Origin: Streptomyces broussonetiae
GTDB lineage: Bacteria > Actinomycetota > Actinomycetes > Streptomycetales > Streptomycetaceae
Assembly: GCF_009796285.1 (NCBI RefSeq)
Contig: NZ_CP047020.1
Location: 2,914,001 to 2,978,000, forward strand
Length of the DNA: 64,000 bases
Direction of reading: 5' to 3'
How positions within the stretch are numbered: position 1 is the first letter of the stretch; the number at the start of each line of letters is the position of its first letter. Shown here in pieces: positions 19,294 through 27,462 of this stretch. Below the pieces are notes generated by a model that saw only the letters and a list, made by a program, of their open reading frames with translations, was not told where the DNA came from and searched no databases. The translations under genes were made by a program, and so were the position numbers.

Positions 19294-21210
19294 GTGGATA
19301 CGACCCTTCAGGACCCCCTCGTCGGGCAGGTGCTCGACGGCCGCTATCGCGTCGACGGCCGGATAGCGGTCGGTGGGATGGCCACGGTCTACCGGGCCCT
19401 GGACATCCGGCTGGACCGCGTCCTCGCGCTGAAGGTGATGCACCCTACGCTCGCGGCCGACGGCACCTTCGTCGAGCGGTTCATCCGGGAGGCGAAGTCC
19501 GTCGCCCGGCTCGCCCACCCCAATGTCGTCCAGGTCTTCGACCAGGGCACCGACGGGTCGTACGTGTACCTGGCGATGGAGTACGTCGCCGGGTGCACCC
19601 TGCGCGACGTACTGCGCGAGCGGGGCGCCCTGCAGCCGCGGGCCGCGCTGGACATCCTGGAGCCGGTGCTGGCGGCGCTCGGCGCCGCGCACCGGGCCGG
19701 GTTCGTGCACCGGGACATGAAGCCCGAGAACGTGCTGATAGGCGACGACGGCCGGGTCAAGGTCGCCGACTTCGGGCTGGTGCGGTCCGTGGACACCGTG
19801 ACCAGCACCACGGGTGCCGTGCTCGGGACGGTGTCGTATCTCGCGCCCGAGCAGATCGAGCAGGGCACCGCGGACCCGCGCGTCGACGTGTACGCGTGCG
19901 GTGTCGTGCTCTACGAGATGCTGACGGGCGGCAAGCCGCACTCCGGGGACTCCCCCGCCCAGGTGCTCTACAAGCACATACACGAGGACGTGCCGCCCCC
20001 GTCGGCCCTGGTGCCGGGGCTGCCGTACGCGCTGGACGAGCTGGTCGCGACCGCCGCCGCGCGCACCCCGCAGGTCCGTCCGCAGGACGCCGTGGCGCTG
20101 CTGGCCCGGGTGCGCGAGGCGCGCCAGGACCTGAGCGACGAGCAGCTGGACGCGCTGCCGCCGCAGGCGCTGTCCGCCGGGCACGACAACGCCGGTGACC
20201 GTACGAGCGTGATCCCGCGCTCGCTGACCGTGCCCCGGCCGCTGCCCGTGAACGAGGACGAGTCCGCCGAGGGCGCCGTCCGGCACACCAGCCGGCTCCA
20301 GGCCCCACCGGCGCCGCCACGCCGCACGAAGCGCCTGGTACTGACGATCGTCGCCGCCGTCCTGGTGGTGTTCGGGGTGGGCGCGGGTGTCTGGTACATC
20401 AACTCCGGGCAGTTCACGAAGGTCCCGCCGCTGCTGTCGAAGACCGAGGCGCAGGCGCGGACGCGGCTCGACGCGGCCGGGCTGGAGATCGGGCAGGTCA
20501 AGCGCGCGTACAACGACACCGTCCAGCGTGGCACGGTCATCTCCACCGACCCGGCGCCCGGATCCCGGATCCGGGAGAACGACTCGGTGACGCTGACCGT
20601 CTCGCTGGGCCCGGAGACGGTCAACGTCCCGGATGTGACGGGCCGGACGCTCGCCGAGGCGCGGGCGCGGCTGAAGGCCGACGGGCTGGAGCCGGGCATG
20701 GTCACCCGCGAGTTCAGCGCGGACGTCGCCAAGGGCTCCGTGATCGCCACGGCACCCACGGCGGGCACCAGGCGGCACGCGGGCTCGGCGATCGCGCTGA
20801 CCGTCAGCAAGGGCAGCCCGATCGACGTTCCCGACGTCACCGGCGACGATCCGGCGGACGCCCGGCAGGAGCTGACGGACGCCGGGCTGAACGTGGTCGT
20901 CGCCCCCGACCGGGTCAACTCCGAGTACGACAAGGGCAAGGTGGCCCGGCAGAGCCCGGGCGACGGCAGCCAGGCCGCCGAGGGCGACACGGTGACGCTG
21001 ACGCTGTCCAAGGGCCCGCAGATGATCGAGGTGCCCGACGTGACCGGCGACAGCGTGGCGGACGCCCACAAGGCGCTGGAGGGCGCCGGCTTCAAGGTGA
21101 GCGAGGACCGCGGGCTGCTCGGGCTGTTCGGCGACACCGTGAAGAAGCAGTCGGTCCGGGGCGGCGACACGGCCCCCAAGGGTTCGACGATCACGATCAC
21201 CATCCGGTGA
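19294..21210 (+). CDS. pkaF: Ser/Thr protein kinase with four PASTA domains (PkaF/PknL-like)
   Basis: A 638-residue protein from GTG 19294. The kinase domain (about 18-275) is complete: glycine loop IAVGGMATVY, Lys47, HRDMKPEN with Asp141, DFG with Asp159 and APEQ. An acidic/Pro linker leads to one membrane helix near residue 350, then four extracellular PASTA repeats of about 65-70 residues, three opening with VPDVTG. PASTA kinases sense peptidoglycan fragments or lipid II and control growth. The symbol follows my recollection of the S. coelicolor orthologue at this place. Position relative to aroG and the Rv2175c-like gene also matches M. tuberculosis pknL, although PknL lacks PASTA repeats as I recall. 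Confidence 0.93.
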   Translation: MDTTLQDPLVGQVLDGRYRVDGRIAVGGMATVYRALDIRLDRVLALKVMHPTLAADGTFVERFIREAKSVARLAHPNVVQVFDQGTDGSYVYLAMEYVAGCTLRDVLRERGALQPRAALDILEPVLAALGAAHRAGFVHRDMKPENVLIGDDGRVKVADFGLVRSVDTVTSTTGAVLGTVSYLAPEQIEQGTADPRVDVYACGVVLYEMLTGGKPHSGDSPAQVLYKHIHEDVPPPSALVPGLPYALDELVATAAARTPQVRPQDAVALLARVREARQDLSDEQLDALPPQALSAGHDNAGDRTSVIPRSLTVPRPLPVNEDESAEGAVRHTSRLQAPPAPPRRTKRLVLTIVAAVLVVFGVGAGVWYINSGQFTKVPPLLSKTEAQARTRLDAAGLEIGQVKRAYNDTVQRGTVISTDPAPGSRIRENDSVTLTVSLGPETVNVPDVTGRTLAEARARLKADGLEPGMVTREFSADVAKGSVIATAPTAGTRRHAGSAIALTVSKGSPIDVPDVTGDDPADARQELTDAGLNVVVAPDRVNSEYDKGKVARQSPGDGSQAAEGDTVTLTLSKGPQMIEVPDVTGDSVADAHKALEGAGFKVSEDRGLLGLFGDTVKKQSVRGGDTAPKGSTITITIR

Positions 21211-21321
21211 CGTGGGTCGCGGCGGGTCCCGGCGAGTGCCGGCCCGTCCCGGCGGGTCGCGGTGCCCGGGTCACCGGGGACCGTGGTCCGACGGCCCGGA
21301 CGGACATGACACCCTGAACGG

Positions 21322-22215
21322 GTGAGTCCCGATCAGTCGTCGTCCCTTCAGCCCTCCCTGCCCCGCAACCCCGTCGGCGGGCACGTCCCCGTGGCCGGCG
21401 GCCTGCACTCCGTCGGGCTGTCGTACGCCCGGGCGCTGCAGGCGGAGACCGTGCAGGTCTTCGTGGCCAACCCGCGCGGCTGGGCCACGCCCGCCGGCAA
21501 CCCCCGACAGGACGAGGCGTTCCGCGCGGCCTGCGCCGAGGAGTCGATCCCGGCGTACGTCCACGCCCCCTACCTGATCAACTTCGGCTCGCACACCGAG
21601 GCGACCGTGGAGCGGTCGGTGGAGTCGCTGCGGCACTCGCTGCGGCGCGGGCGGGAGATCGGCGCGCTCGGCGTCGTCGTGCACACCGGGAGCGCGACGG
21701 GCGGGCGGGAGCGGGCCGTGGCACTGCGACAGGTGCGGGAGCGCATGCTGCCGCTGCTGGACGAGCTGACCCACGACGACGATCCGTTCCTGCTGCTGGA
21801 GTCGACGGCCGGGCAGGGCGCCTCCCTGTGTTCCCGGACCTGGGACTTCGGGCCGTACTTCGAGGCGCTCGAGGCCCATCCCAAGCTGGGTGTGTGCCTG
21901 GACACCTGTCACATCTTCGCCGCCGGGCACGACCTGACCGGACCGAGCGGGATGGACCAGACGCTGGACCTGCTGGTGGACACCGTCGGCGAGGGCCGGC
22001 TCAAGCTGATCCACGCCAACGACTCCAAGGATGTGGTCGGCGCCCACAAGGACCGGCACGAGAACATCGGTGCCGGCCATATCGGCGAGGGCCCGTTCCG
22101 CGCTCTGATGGCCCATCCCGCCACCGAGGGCGTGCCGCTGATCATCGAGACGCCCGGCGGCCAGGAGGGGCATGCGGCCGACGTGGAGCGGCTGAAGAAG
22201 CTGCGGGACGGCTGA
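21322..22215 (+). CDS. nfo: Endonuclease IV-type deoxyribonuclease (AP endonuclease)
   Basis: A 297-residue TIM-barrel protein from GTG 21322. Endonuclease IV cleaves 5' of abasic sites with a three-metal centre. Motifs are GGHVPVAGGLHSVGLSYAR (first strand), YVHAPYLINFGS, GVVVHTGSATG (metal His), LLLESTAGQG (metal Glu), GVCLDTCHIFAAGHDL, LIHANDSKD and HENIGAGHIG. All the usual metal ligands appear present. It lies 111 bases downstream of the kinase. The short gap is built of repeated GTCCCGGCG-like words without a convincing signal. Confidence 0.93.
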   Translation: MSPDQSSSLQPSLPRNPVGGHVPVAGGLHSVGLSYARALQAETVQVFVANPRGWATPAGNPRQDEAFRAACAEESIPAYVHAPYLINFGSHTEATVERSVESLRHSLRRGREIGALGVVVHTGSATGGRERAVALRQVRERMLPLLDELTHDDDPFLLLESTAGQGASLCSRTWDFGPYFEALEAHPKLGVCLDTCHIFAAGHDLTGPSGMDQTLDLLVDTVGEGRLKLIHANDSKDVVGAHKDRHENIGAGHIGEGPFRALMAHPATEGVPLIIETPGGQEGHAADVERLKKLRDG

Positions 22216-22229
22216 CCCTCCGCCGGGGG

Positions 22230-22862
22230 CTACAGCTCCGGGCCGTCGCCCGGTTCCTCCTGGTAGGAGTAGCGCTGCTCCTTCCAGGGGTCGCCGATGT
22301 TGTGGTAGCCGCGCTCCTCCCAGAAGCCGCGGCGGTCGGCGGTCATGTACTCCACGCCCCGGACCCACTTGGGGCCCTTCCAGGCGTAGAGGTGGGGCAC
22401 GATCAGTCGGACCGGGAAGCCGTGCTCGGCGGTGAGGAGTTCGCCGTCCTTGTGGGTGGCGAAGATGGTGCGCTCCGAGGCGAAGTCCGACAGGCGCAGA
22501 TTGGTGCTGAAGCCGTATTCCGCCCAGACCATCACATGGGTGACGTCGGGGGCCGGAGGGGCCAGGTCCAGGATCGCGGCAGCCGGAACGCCGCCCCACT
22601 CGGCGCCGGTCATGCTGAACTTGGTCACACAGTGCAGGTCGGCGACCACCGTGGTGTACGGCAGGGCCGTGAACTCCTCGTGGCCCCAGGTGTGCTTGTC
22701 GCCGTCGGCGGTGGCGCCGAAGACCCGGAACTCCCAGCGCTCGGGCCGGAACTTGGGTACAGGACCGTAGTGGGTGACCGGCCAGCCGCGCTGGAGCCGC
22801 TGACCCGGCGGAAGCTCGGACCCTGCCCCTGCTCCAGACTCTCGCTCCACCGGATGACCCAT
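22230..22862 (-). CDS. Sulfite-oxidase-fold molybdopterin oxidoreductase, cytoplasmic
   Basis: A 210-residue protein from ATG 22862. It is a single oxidoreductase molybdopterin-binding domain, with the molybdenum-ligand cysteine in VVADLHCVTKFS and the segments HVMVWAEYGFSTNL and HGFPVRLIVPHLYAWKGPKWVRG. There is no signal peptide, haem domain or dimerisation domain, unlike animal sulfite oxidase or Tat-exported YedY/MsrP. The substrate is unknown. It is convergent with the endonuclease gene, with 14 bases between the stops. Confidence 0.88.
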   Translation of the reverse strand: MGHPVERESGAGAGSELPPGQRLQRGWPVTHYGPVPKFRPERWEFRVFGATADGDKHTWGHEEFTALPYTTVVADLHCVTKFSMTGAEWGGVPAAAILDLAPPAPDVTHVMVWAEYGFSTNLRLSDFASERTIFATHKDGELLTAEHGFPVRLIVPHLYAWKGPKWVRGVEYMTADRRGFWEERGYHNIGDPWKEQRYSYQEEPGDGPEL

Positions 22863-23047
22863 GTATCCATCCTGACAGACCTGGAGCAGTGCCCCTGACC
22901 ATCCCTCCGCCACCATCCACTAAATGGACAATAGGCGTCCAGCCGGGGCGAACCTGATAAGTCTCCACTTACTGGACGATCTTCGTTACCGATGCAATCA
23001 TGCCGCCGCACGCCTCCCCCCGTTTCCCCGTGGAAGGAACCTCTGCG

Positions 23048-23530
23048 ATGCAGGGCGACCCCGAGGTCATCGAATTCCTCAACGAGCAGCTCACCGGCGA
23101 GCTGACCGCGATCAACCAGTACTTCCTGCACGCGAAGATGCAGGAGAACTTCGGCTGGTACAAGCTCGCCAAGTACACGCGGCACGAGTCGTTCGACGAG
23201 ATGAAGCACGCGGAGGTGCTCACCGACCGGATCCTGTTCCTGGAGGGACTGCCGAACTACCAGCGGCTCTTCCACGTGCGGGTCGGGCAGACGGTGAAGG
23301 AGATGTTCGAGGCGGACCGGCAGATCGAGGTGGAGGCGATCGACCGGCTCAAGCGGGGCATCAAGGTGATGCGCGAGAAGGGCGACATCACGTCCGCGAA
23401 CATCTTCGAGGACATCCTCGAGGACGAGGAACACCACATCGACTACCTCGACACCCAGCTGGAGCTGGTGGAGAAGCTCGGCGAGGCGCTCTACATCTCG
23501 CAGATCATCGAGCAGCCCGAGAGCAGCTGA
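23048..23530 (+). CDS. bfr: Bacterioferritin
   Basis: A 160-residue ferritin-like protein with a GGAAGGA ribosome site. The di-iron ferroxidase ligands are all present: Glu18, Glu51, His54, Glu94, Glu127 and His130. The haem-ligating methionine is Met52. It therefore forms the 24-mer that oxidises and stores iron with haem at subunit interfaces. It is convergent with bfd, whose product helps release the stored iron, with six bases between the stops. No iron box is visible upstream of bfr, in contrast to bfd, so the two are probably regulated oppositely. Confidence 0.97.
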   Translation: MQGDPEVIEFLNEQLTGELTAINQYFLHAKMQENFGWYKLAKYTRHESFDEMKHAEVLTDRILFLEGLPNYQRLFHVRVGQTVKEMFEADRQIEVEAIDRLKRGIKVMREKGDITSANIFEDILEDEEHHIDYLDTQLELVEKLGEALYISQIIEQPESS

Positions 23531-23536
23531 GCCGGA

Positions 23537-23806
23537 TCACGCGGCTTCCGCGATCCCGGGCTCCTTCGGGACCTCGGGGACCTGCGACTTCGCAAGGATC
23601 CGAGCCAGCACCGGCTTGCCCTGGTCGGCCAGCTCGCGGCGGGGGCAGGCGCCGCGGCCGAGGAGGGCCTGGATCCGGCGGACGCACGAGCCGCAGTCCG
23701 TGCCGGCCTTGCACGCGGAGGCTATCTGGCGGGGGGTGCAGGCGCCGTCCTCCGCGTGCTGCTTGACCTGGGCCTCGGTGATGCCGAAGCAGCTGCAGAC
23801 GTACAC
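23537..23806 (-). CDS. bfd: Bacterioferritin-associated ferredoxin (2Fe-2S)
   Basis: An 89-residue protein with the BFD-type [2Fe-2S] ligands Cys4, Cys6, Cys38 and Cys41 (MYVCSCFG and GTDCGSCVRR). In Pseudomonas, Bfd docks on bacterioferritin and passes electrons to release ferrous iron. The C-terminal 35 residues, rich in Pro, Ala and Glu, extend beyond the minimal domain of about 60-65 residues. An iron-box-like sequence lies at 23853-23871, about 47 bases upstream, consistent with induction on iron starvation. Confidence 0.94.
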   Translation of the reverse strand: MYVCSCFGITEAQVKQHAEDGACTPRQIASACKAGTDCGSCVRRIQALLGRGACPRRELADQGKPVLARILAKSQVPEVPKEPGIAEAA

Positions 23807-23852
23807 GCGGATTCACCTCCCGACGGGATCGCTGTGCCCTCCCCATGACCGG

Positions 23853-23871
23853 TGAGGCAAACCTAACCTTA
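23853..23871 (-). promoter_or_regulatory. Candidate DmdR/DtxR iron box upstream of bfd
   Basis: On the minus strand the sequence reads TAAGGTTAGGTTTGCCTCA. It matches the Streptomyces DmdR1 iron box TTAGGTTAGGCTCACCTAA at 14 of 19 positions, including the GGTTAGG half. It lies in the promoter region of bfd (start 23806). Confidence 0.7.
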
Positions 23872-23902
23872 CCCGCCGCGCAAGGCCCGCAAAAGTGGAG
23901 AG

Positions 23903-23930
23903 GGGCGCGGATCGCATGTGATCCGCGCCC
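23903..23930 (-). terminator. Hairpin terminator of the DAHP synthase gene
   Basis: An 11-bp perfect stem, 23903-23913 with 23920-23930, around a 6-nt loop (GCATGT). It lies 27 bases beyond the stop of the DAHP synthase gene on the minus strand. It also lies upstream of the bfd promoter and so insulates the two. Confidence 0.75.
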
Positions 23931-23956
23931 CAGATCGGCCACTGGTGCCGCCGGTC

Positions 23957-25309
23957 CTACTGGTCCCGGTACATCTCCGCGACCAGGAAGGCCAGGTCCA
24001 GCGACTGGCTGCGGTTCAGCCGCGGGTCGCAGGCCGTCTCGTAGCGCTGGTGGAGGTCGTCGACGAAGATCTCGTCGCCGCCGCCCACGCACTCGGTGAC
24101 GTCGTCGCCGGTCAGCTCCACATGGATGCCGCCCGGGTGGGTGCCGAGGGCCTTGTGGATCTCGAAGAAGCCCTTGACCTCGTCCAGCACGTCGTCGAAG
24201 CGGCGGGTCTTGTGCCCGGAGGCCGCCTCGAAGGTGTTGCCGTGCATCGGGTCGGTCACCCAGGCCACCGTCGCACCGGACGCCGTGACCTTCTCGACCA
24301 GCTCGGGGAGCTTGTCGCGGATCTTGTCGGCGCCCATGCGGACGATGAAGGTCAGCCGGCCCGGCTGCCGGTCGGGGTCGAGGCGGTCGATGTACCTGAG
24401 CGCCTCCTCGGCCGTCGTCGTCGGGCCGAGCTTGATGCCGATCGGGTTGCTGATCCTCGAGGCGAACTCGATGTGCGCCCCGTCCAGCTGCCGGGTGCGC
24501 TCACCGATCCACACCATGTGCCCGGAGACGTCGTACAGCTTGCCGGTGCGGGAGTCGACCCGGGTCAGGGCGGACTCGTAGTCCAGCAGCAGCGCCTCGT
24601 GCGAGGAGTACAGCTCGACGGTCTTGAACTCCTCCGGGTCCGTGCCGCAGGCCCGCATGAAGTTCAGCGCGCTGTCGATCTCCCGCGCGAGCTGCTCGTA
24701 GCGCTGGCCCGACGGCGAGGTGCGGACGAAGTCCTGGTTCCAGGCGTGCACCTGACGCAGGTCCGCGTAACCGCCGGTGGTGAAGGCACGCACCAGGTTC
24801 AGCGTGGACGCCGAGGCGTGGTACATGCGCTTGAGCCGCTCGGGGTCCGGGATACGGGACTTCTCGGTGAAGTCGAAGCCGTTGACGGAGTCGCCCCGGT
24901 ACACCGGGAGCGTCACGCCGTCGCGGGTCTCGGTCGGCTTGGAGCGCGGCTTGGAGTACTGCCCCGCGATCCGGCCGACCTTCACCACGGGCACGGCGGC
25001 CGCGTAGGTGAGGACGGCACCCATCTGGAGCAGCGTCTTGAGCTTGTTGCGGATGTGGTCGGCGGACACCGCGTCGAAGGCCTCGGCACAGTCGCCGCCC
25101 TGGAGAAGGAACGCCTCTCCCTTGGCGACGGCCGCCATCCGGGCGCGCAGCTGGTCGCACTCGCCCGCGAAGACGAGCGGCGGATACGACTCGAGGTCCG
25201 CGATCGCTGCGCGCAGAGCCTCGGGGTCGGGGTACTCGGGCTGCTGCGCCGCGGGCAGGTCTCGCCAGGTGTTGCCAGCGCTCTCGCTGGTCTTAGCGTT
25301 CACGGTCAC
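23957..25309 (-). CDS. aroH: Class II 3-deoxy-D-arabino-heptulosonate 7-phosphate synthase
   Basis: A 450-residue protein, the usual length for class II (plant-type) DAHP synthase. It condenses PEP and erythrose 4-phosphate, the first step of the shikimate pathway. Signatures are PPLVFAGECDQLRARMA, FLLQGGDCAEAF, PVVKVGRIAGQYSKPRS, WIGERTRQLDGAHIEF, VAWVTDPMHGN and GGIHVELTGDDVTECVGG, which include the metal Cys, His, Glu and Asp ligands. It is divergent from the trp leader/trpEG unit, so entry to the pathway and the Trp branch point start from one intergenic region. A matching mycobacterial gene is Rv2178c aroG. Confidence 0.97.
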   Translation of the reverse strand: MTVNAKTSESAGNTWRDLPAAQQPEYPDPEALRAAIADLESYPPLVFAGECDQLRARMAAVAKGEAFLLQGGDCAEAFDAVSADHIRNKLKTLLQMGAVLTYAAAVPVVKVGRIAGQYSKPRSKPTETRDGVTLPVYRGDSVNGFDFTEKSRIPDPERLKRMYHASASTLNLVRAFTTGGYADLRQVHAWNQDFVRTSPSGQRYEQLAREIDSALNFMRACGTDPEEFKTVELYSSHEALLLDYESALTRVDSRTGKLYDVSGHMVWIGERTRQLDGAHIEFASRISNPIGIKLGPTTTAEEALRYIDRLDPDRQPGRLTFIVRMGADKIRDKLPELVEKVTASGATVAWVTDPMHGNTFEAASGHKTRRFDDVLDEVKGFFEIHKALGTHPGGIHVELTGDDVTECVGGGDEIFVDDLHQRYETACDPRLNRSQSLDLAFLVAEMYRDQ

Positions 25310-25402
25310 CTCGTAAACATTACGGGGTCACGGGGCGCGCGTTGATTTCTGGCTCGAAAGGTGAGACGCGTTGTTTGCCCCGTGGACCGGCACCCGGTGC
25401 GG

Positions 25403-25408
25403 TAGGGT
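25403..25408 (+). promoter_or_regulatory. Candidate -10 element for a leaderless trpL transcript
   Basis: TAGGGT, a good Streptomyces -10 hexamer, ends eight bases before the ATG of the leader peptide. Initiation at the usual distance would fall on or next to the A of that ATG, giving a leaderless mRNA; no ribosome site is present. A clear -35 is lacking (TGGACC at 25383-25388 is too close), so this is tentative. Confidence 0.4.
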
Positions 25409-25415
25409 GCCTGGC

Positions 25416-25484
25416 ATGTTCGCGCTTTCGAACCAGAACTGCACCCAGACCTGGTGGTGGACCGCTTCTCCGGCGGCCCGCTGA
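25416..25484 (+). CDS. trpL: Trp operon leader peptide
   Basis: A 22-codon open frame, MFALSNQNCTQTWWWTASPAAR, with three consecutive Trp codons at 25452-25460. Genes this short with a run of Trp codons just before a terminator hairpin are the hallmark of transcription attenuation. There is no Shine-Dalgarno sequence and the start may be leaderless. Stalling at the Trp codons would leave 25472-25478 free to pair with 25509-25515 and disrupt the terminator. A similar arrangement is known in front of trpEG in S. venezuelae. Confidence 0.92.
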   Translation: MFALSNQNCTQTWWWTASPAAR

Positions 25485-25504
25485 CTGCGCGTATCCAGAC
25501 TTCG

Positions 25505-25540
25505 CGAAGGCCGCCCGAGGGGCGGCCTTCGGTGTTTTCC
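25505..25540 (+). terminator. Trp attenuator: terminator hairpin with competing antiterminator
   Basis: A perfect 12-bp stem, 25505-25516 with 25520-25531, and a 3-nt loop (GAG), followed by GTGTTTTCC. The T-run is unusual for this genome and supports intrinsic termination. The competing antiterminator is GGCGGCC (25472-25478) with GGCCGCC (25509-25515) in the left arm, so the two structures cannot coexist. The terminator lies 42 bases before the trpEG start. Confidence 0.9.
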
Positions 25541-25581
25541 GGGGTCGTTCCTCTCCATCAGAAGATCGAGAAGGAGCACCC

Positions 25582-27462
25582 GTGAATCTCCAGGACCTGT
25601 TGCACGACCCCCGTCCCTTCGCCCTGCTGCGGCGCCGCACGCCCGGCCGGGACGAGAACGTGGTGGAACTGCTGCTCGGCCCGGTGAGCAGCCGCGACCG
25701 GCTGGCCGACCTGCCGGACGAGGGCCTCGCCCTCGTCCCGTTCCGGCAGATCCGCGAGCGCGGCTTCGACGTCCGCGACGACGCCGCCCCCCTGCTGGTG
25801 CTGACTCCCGAGGAGTCGTACGCGTTCCCGCTCGAGGAGGCGCTGGACCGGCTCCCGGCGCACGAGGTGCGGGTCGAGGGCGGCGGTTTCGACGTCGACG
25901 ACGAGGAGTACGCCGGGGTCGTCGGGCGGGTGCTGGCCGAGGAGATCGGCCGGGGCGAGGGCGCGAACTTCGTGATCCGGCGCACCTACGAGGGCGAGAT
26001 CCCGGGCTTCGGGCGCGCCGACGCGCTCGCGCTGTTCCGGCGGCTGCTGGCGGGCGAGCGGGGTGCGTACTGGACGTTCGTGGTGCACACCGGGGACCGC
26101 ACGCTGGTGGGCGCCAGCCCGGAGGTGCACGTCCGGATGTCCGGCGGCACGGTCGTGATGAACCCGATCAGCGGGACGTACCGGTATCCCGCCGAGGGCC
26201 CGACCCCGGAGCATCTGCTCTCCTTCCTCGCCGACGGCAAGGAGATCGAGGAGCTGTCGATGGTCGTCGACGAGGAACTCAAGATGATGTGCACCGTCGG
26301 CGACATGGGCGGGGTCGTCGTCGGACCGCGGCTGAAGGAGATGGCCCACCTCGCGCACACCGAGTACGAGCTGCGCGGGAAGTCCTCCCTGGACGCGCGG
26401 GAGGTGCTCAGGGAGACGATGTTCGCGGCGACCGTCACCGGCTCGCCGGTGCAGAACGCGTGCCGGGTCATCGAGCGGTACGAGTCCGGCGGGCGGGGGT
26501 ATTACGCCGGGGCGCTGGCGCTGCTCGGCCGGGATTCCGGGGGCGCACAGACCCTGGACGCCCCCATCCTGATCCGCACCGCCGACATCGGCGCGACGGG
26601 CCGGCTGCGCGTCGGGGTCGGGGCGACGCTGGTGCGCGGCTCGGACCCGGTGAGCGAGGTCGCCGAGACCCACGCGAAGGCGGCGGGCGTGCTGGCGGCC
26701 CTCGGGGTACGGCCCGCTCGGCCGCGCGGGGAGCAGGAGCGGCCCCGGCTCGCCGACGATCCGCGGGTGCGGGCCGCGCTGGACGCGCGGCGCGCCTCAC
26801 TCGCCCCCTTCTGGCTCCGCATGCAGGAGCGGCTCCCGGCACTCGAGGGCCACGCCCTCGTCGTGGACGGCGAGGACACCTTCACGGCCATGCTGGGGCA
26901 TGTGCTGCGCTCGGGCGGCCTGGAGGTGACGGTACGGCGGTACGACGAGCCGGGGCTGCGGGCGGCCGTGCTCGGGCACGAGGGTCCGGTGGTGCTCGGC
27001 CCCGGCCCGGGCGACCCGTGCGACCTGGCCGACCCCAAGATGCGCGTCCTGCGGGAGCTGACCGCCACGGTGATCCGGGAGCACCGGCACGGCGTGCTGG
27101 GGGTCTGCCTCGGCCATGAGCTGATCGCGGCCGAGCTGGGGCTGGACATCGTCCGCAAGGAGGTGCCGTGCCAGGGGGCGCAGACGAGCGTGGACCTGTT
27201 CGGGCGCAAGGAGACCGTCGGCTTCTACAACAGCTTCGTGGCGCGGTGCGACGAGGACGCGGCGCGGGAGCTGGCGGCACATGGCGTGGAGGTCAGCCGG
27301 AGCGTCTCGCACGAGGTGCACGCGCTGCGGGGTCCGGGCTTCGCGGGCGTGCAGTTCCACCCGGAGTCGGTGCTCACCCTGGACGGGGCCGCGATCGTGC
27401 GGGAGCTGATCGGTCAGGTCGCCGGGACGAGCACGTTCTCGGATCGGCGGCCCTCGGTGTAG
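25582..27462 (+). CDS. trpE: Fused anthranilate synthase (TrpE-TrpG type)
   Basis: A 626-residue protein from GTG 25582 with AAGGAG upstream. Residues 1 to about 400 are a chorismate-binding domain (VMNPISGTYRYPAEGP, HTEYELRGKSSLDAREVL, TVTGSPVQNACRVIERYE). Residues from about 430 form a class I glutamine amidotransferase with nucleophile Cys509 (GVCLGHE) and His593-x-Glu (FHPES). It converts chorismate and glutamine to anthranilate. The sequence looks close to PhzE-type fused synthases and shows no obvious LLES Trp-feedback motif. The Trp attenuator in front strongly supports the tryptophan pathway. The 3' end overlaps the convergent dehydrogenase gene by 49 bases. Confidence 0.92.
   Translation: MNLQDLLHDPRPFALLRRRTPGRDENVVELLLGPVSSRDRLADLPDEGLALVPFRQIRERGFDVRDDAAPLLVLTPEESYAFPLEEALDRLPAHEVRVEGGGFDVDDEEYAGVVGRVLAEEIGRGEGANFVIRRTYEGEIPGFGRADALALFRRLLAGERGAYWTFVVHTGDRTLVGASPEVHVRMSGGTVVMNPISGTYRYPAEGPTPEHLLSFLADGKEIEELSMVVDEELKMMCTVGDMGGVVVGPRLKEMAHLAHTEYELRGKSSLDAREVLRETMFAATVTGSPVQNACRVIERYESGGRGYYAGALALLGRDSGGAQTLDAPILIRTADIGATGRLRVGVGATLVRGSDPVSEVAETHAKAAGVLAALGVRPARPRGEQERPRLADDPRVRAALDARRASLAPFWLRMQERLPALEGHALVVDGEDTFTAMLGHVLRSGGLEVTVRRYDEPGLRAAVLGHEGPVVLGPGPGDPCDLADPKMRVLRELTATVIREHRHGVLGVCLGHELIAAELGLDIVRKEVPCQGAQTSVDLFGRKETVGFYNSFVARCDEDAARELAAHGVEVSRSVSHEVHALRGPGFAGVQFHPESVLTLDGAAIVRELIGQVAGTSTFSDRRPSV

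Noticed and set aside
22917..23047. Iron box or other operator before bfr
   Set aside because: Only weak inverted words (TGGAC/GTCCA, TAAGT/ACTTA) are present and none resembles the DmdR consensus.
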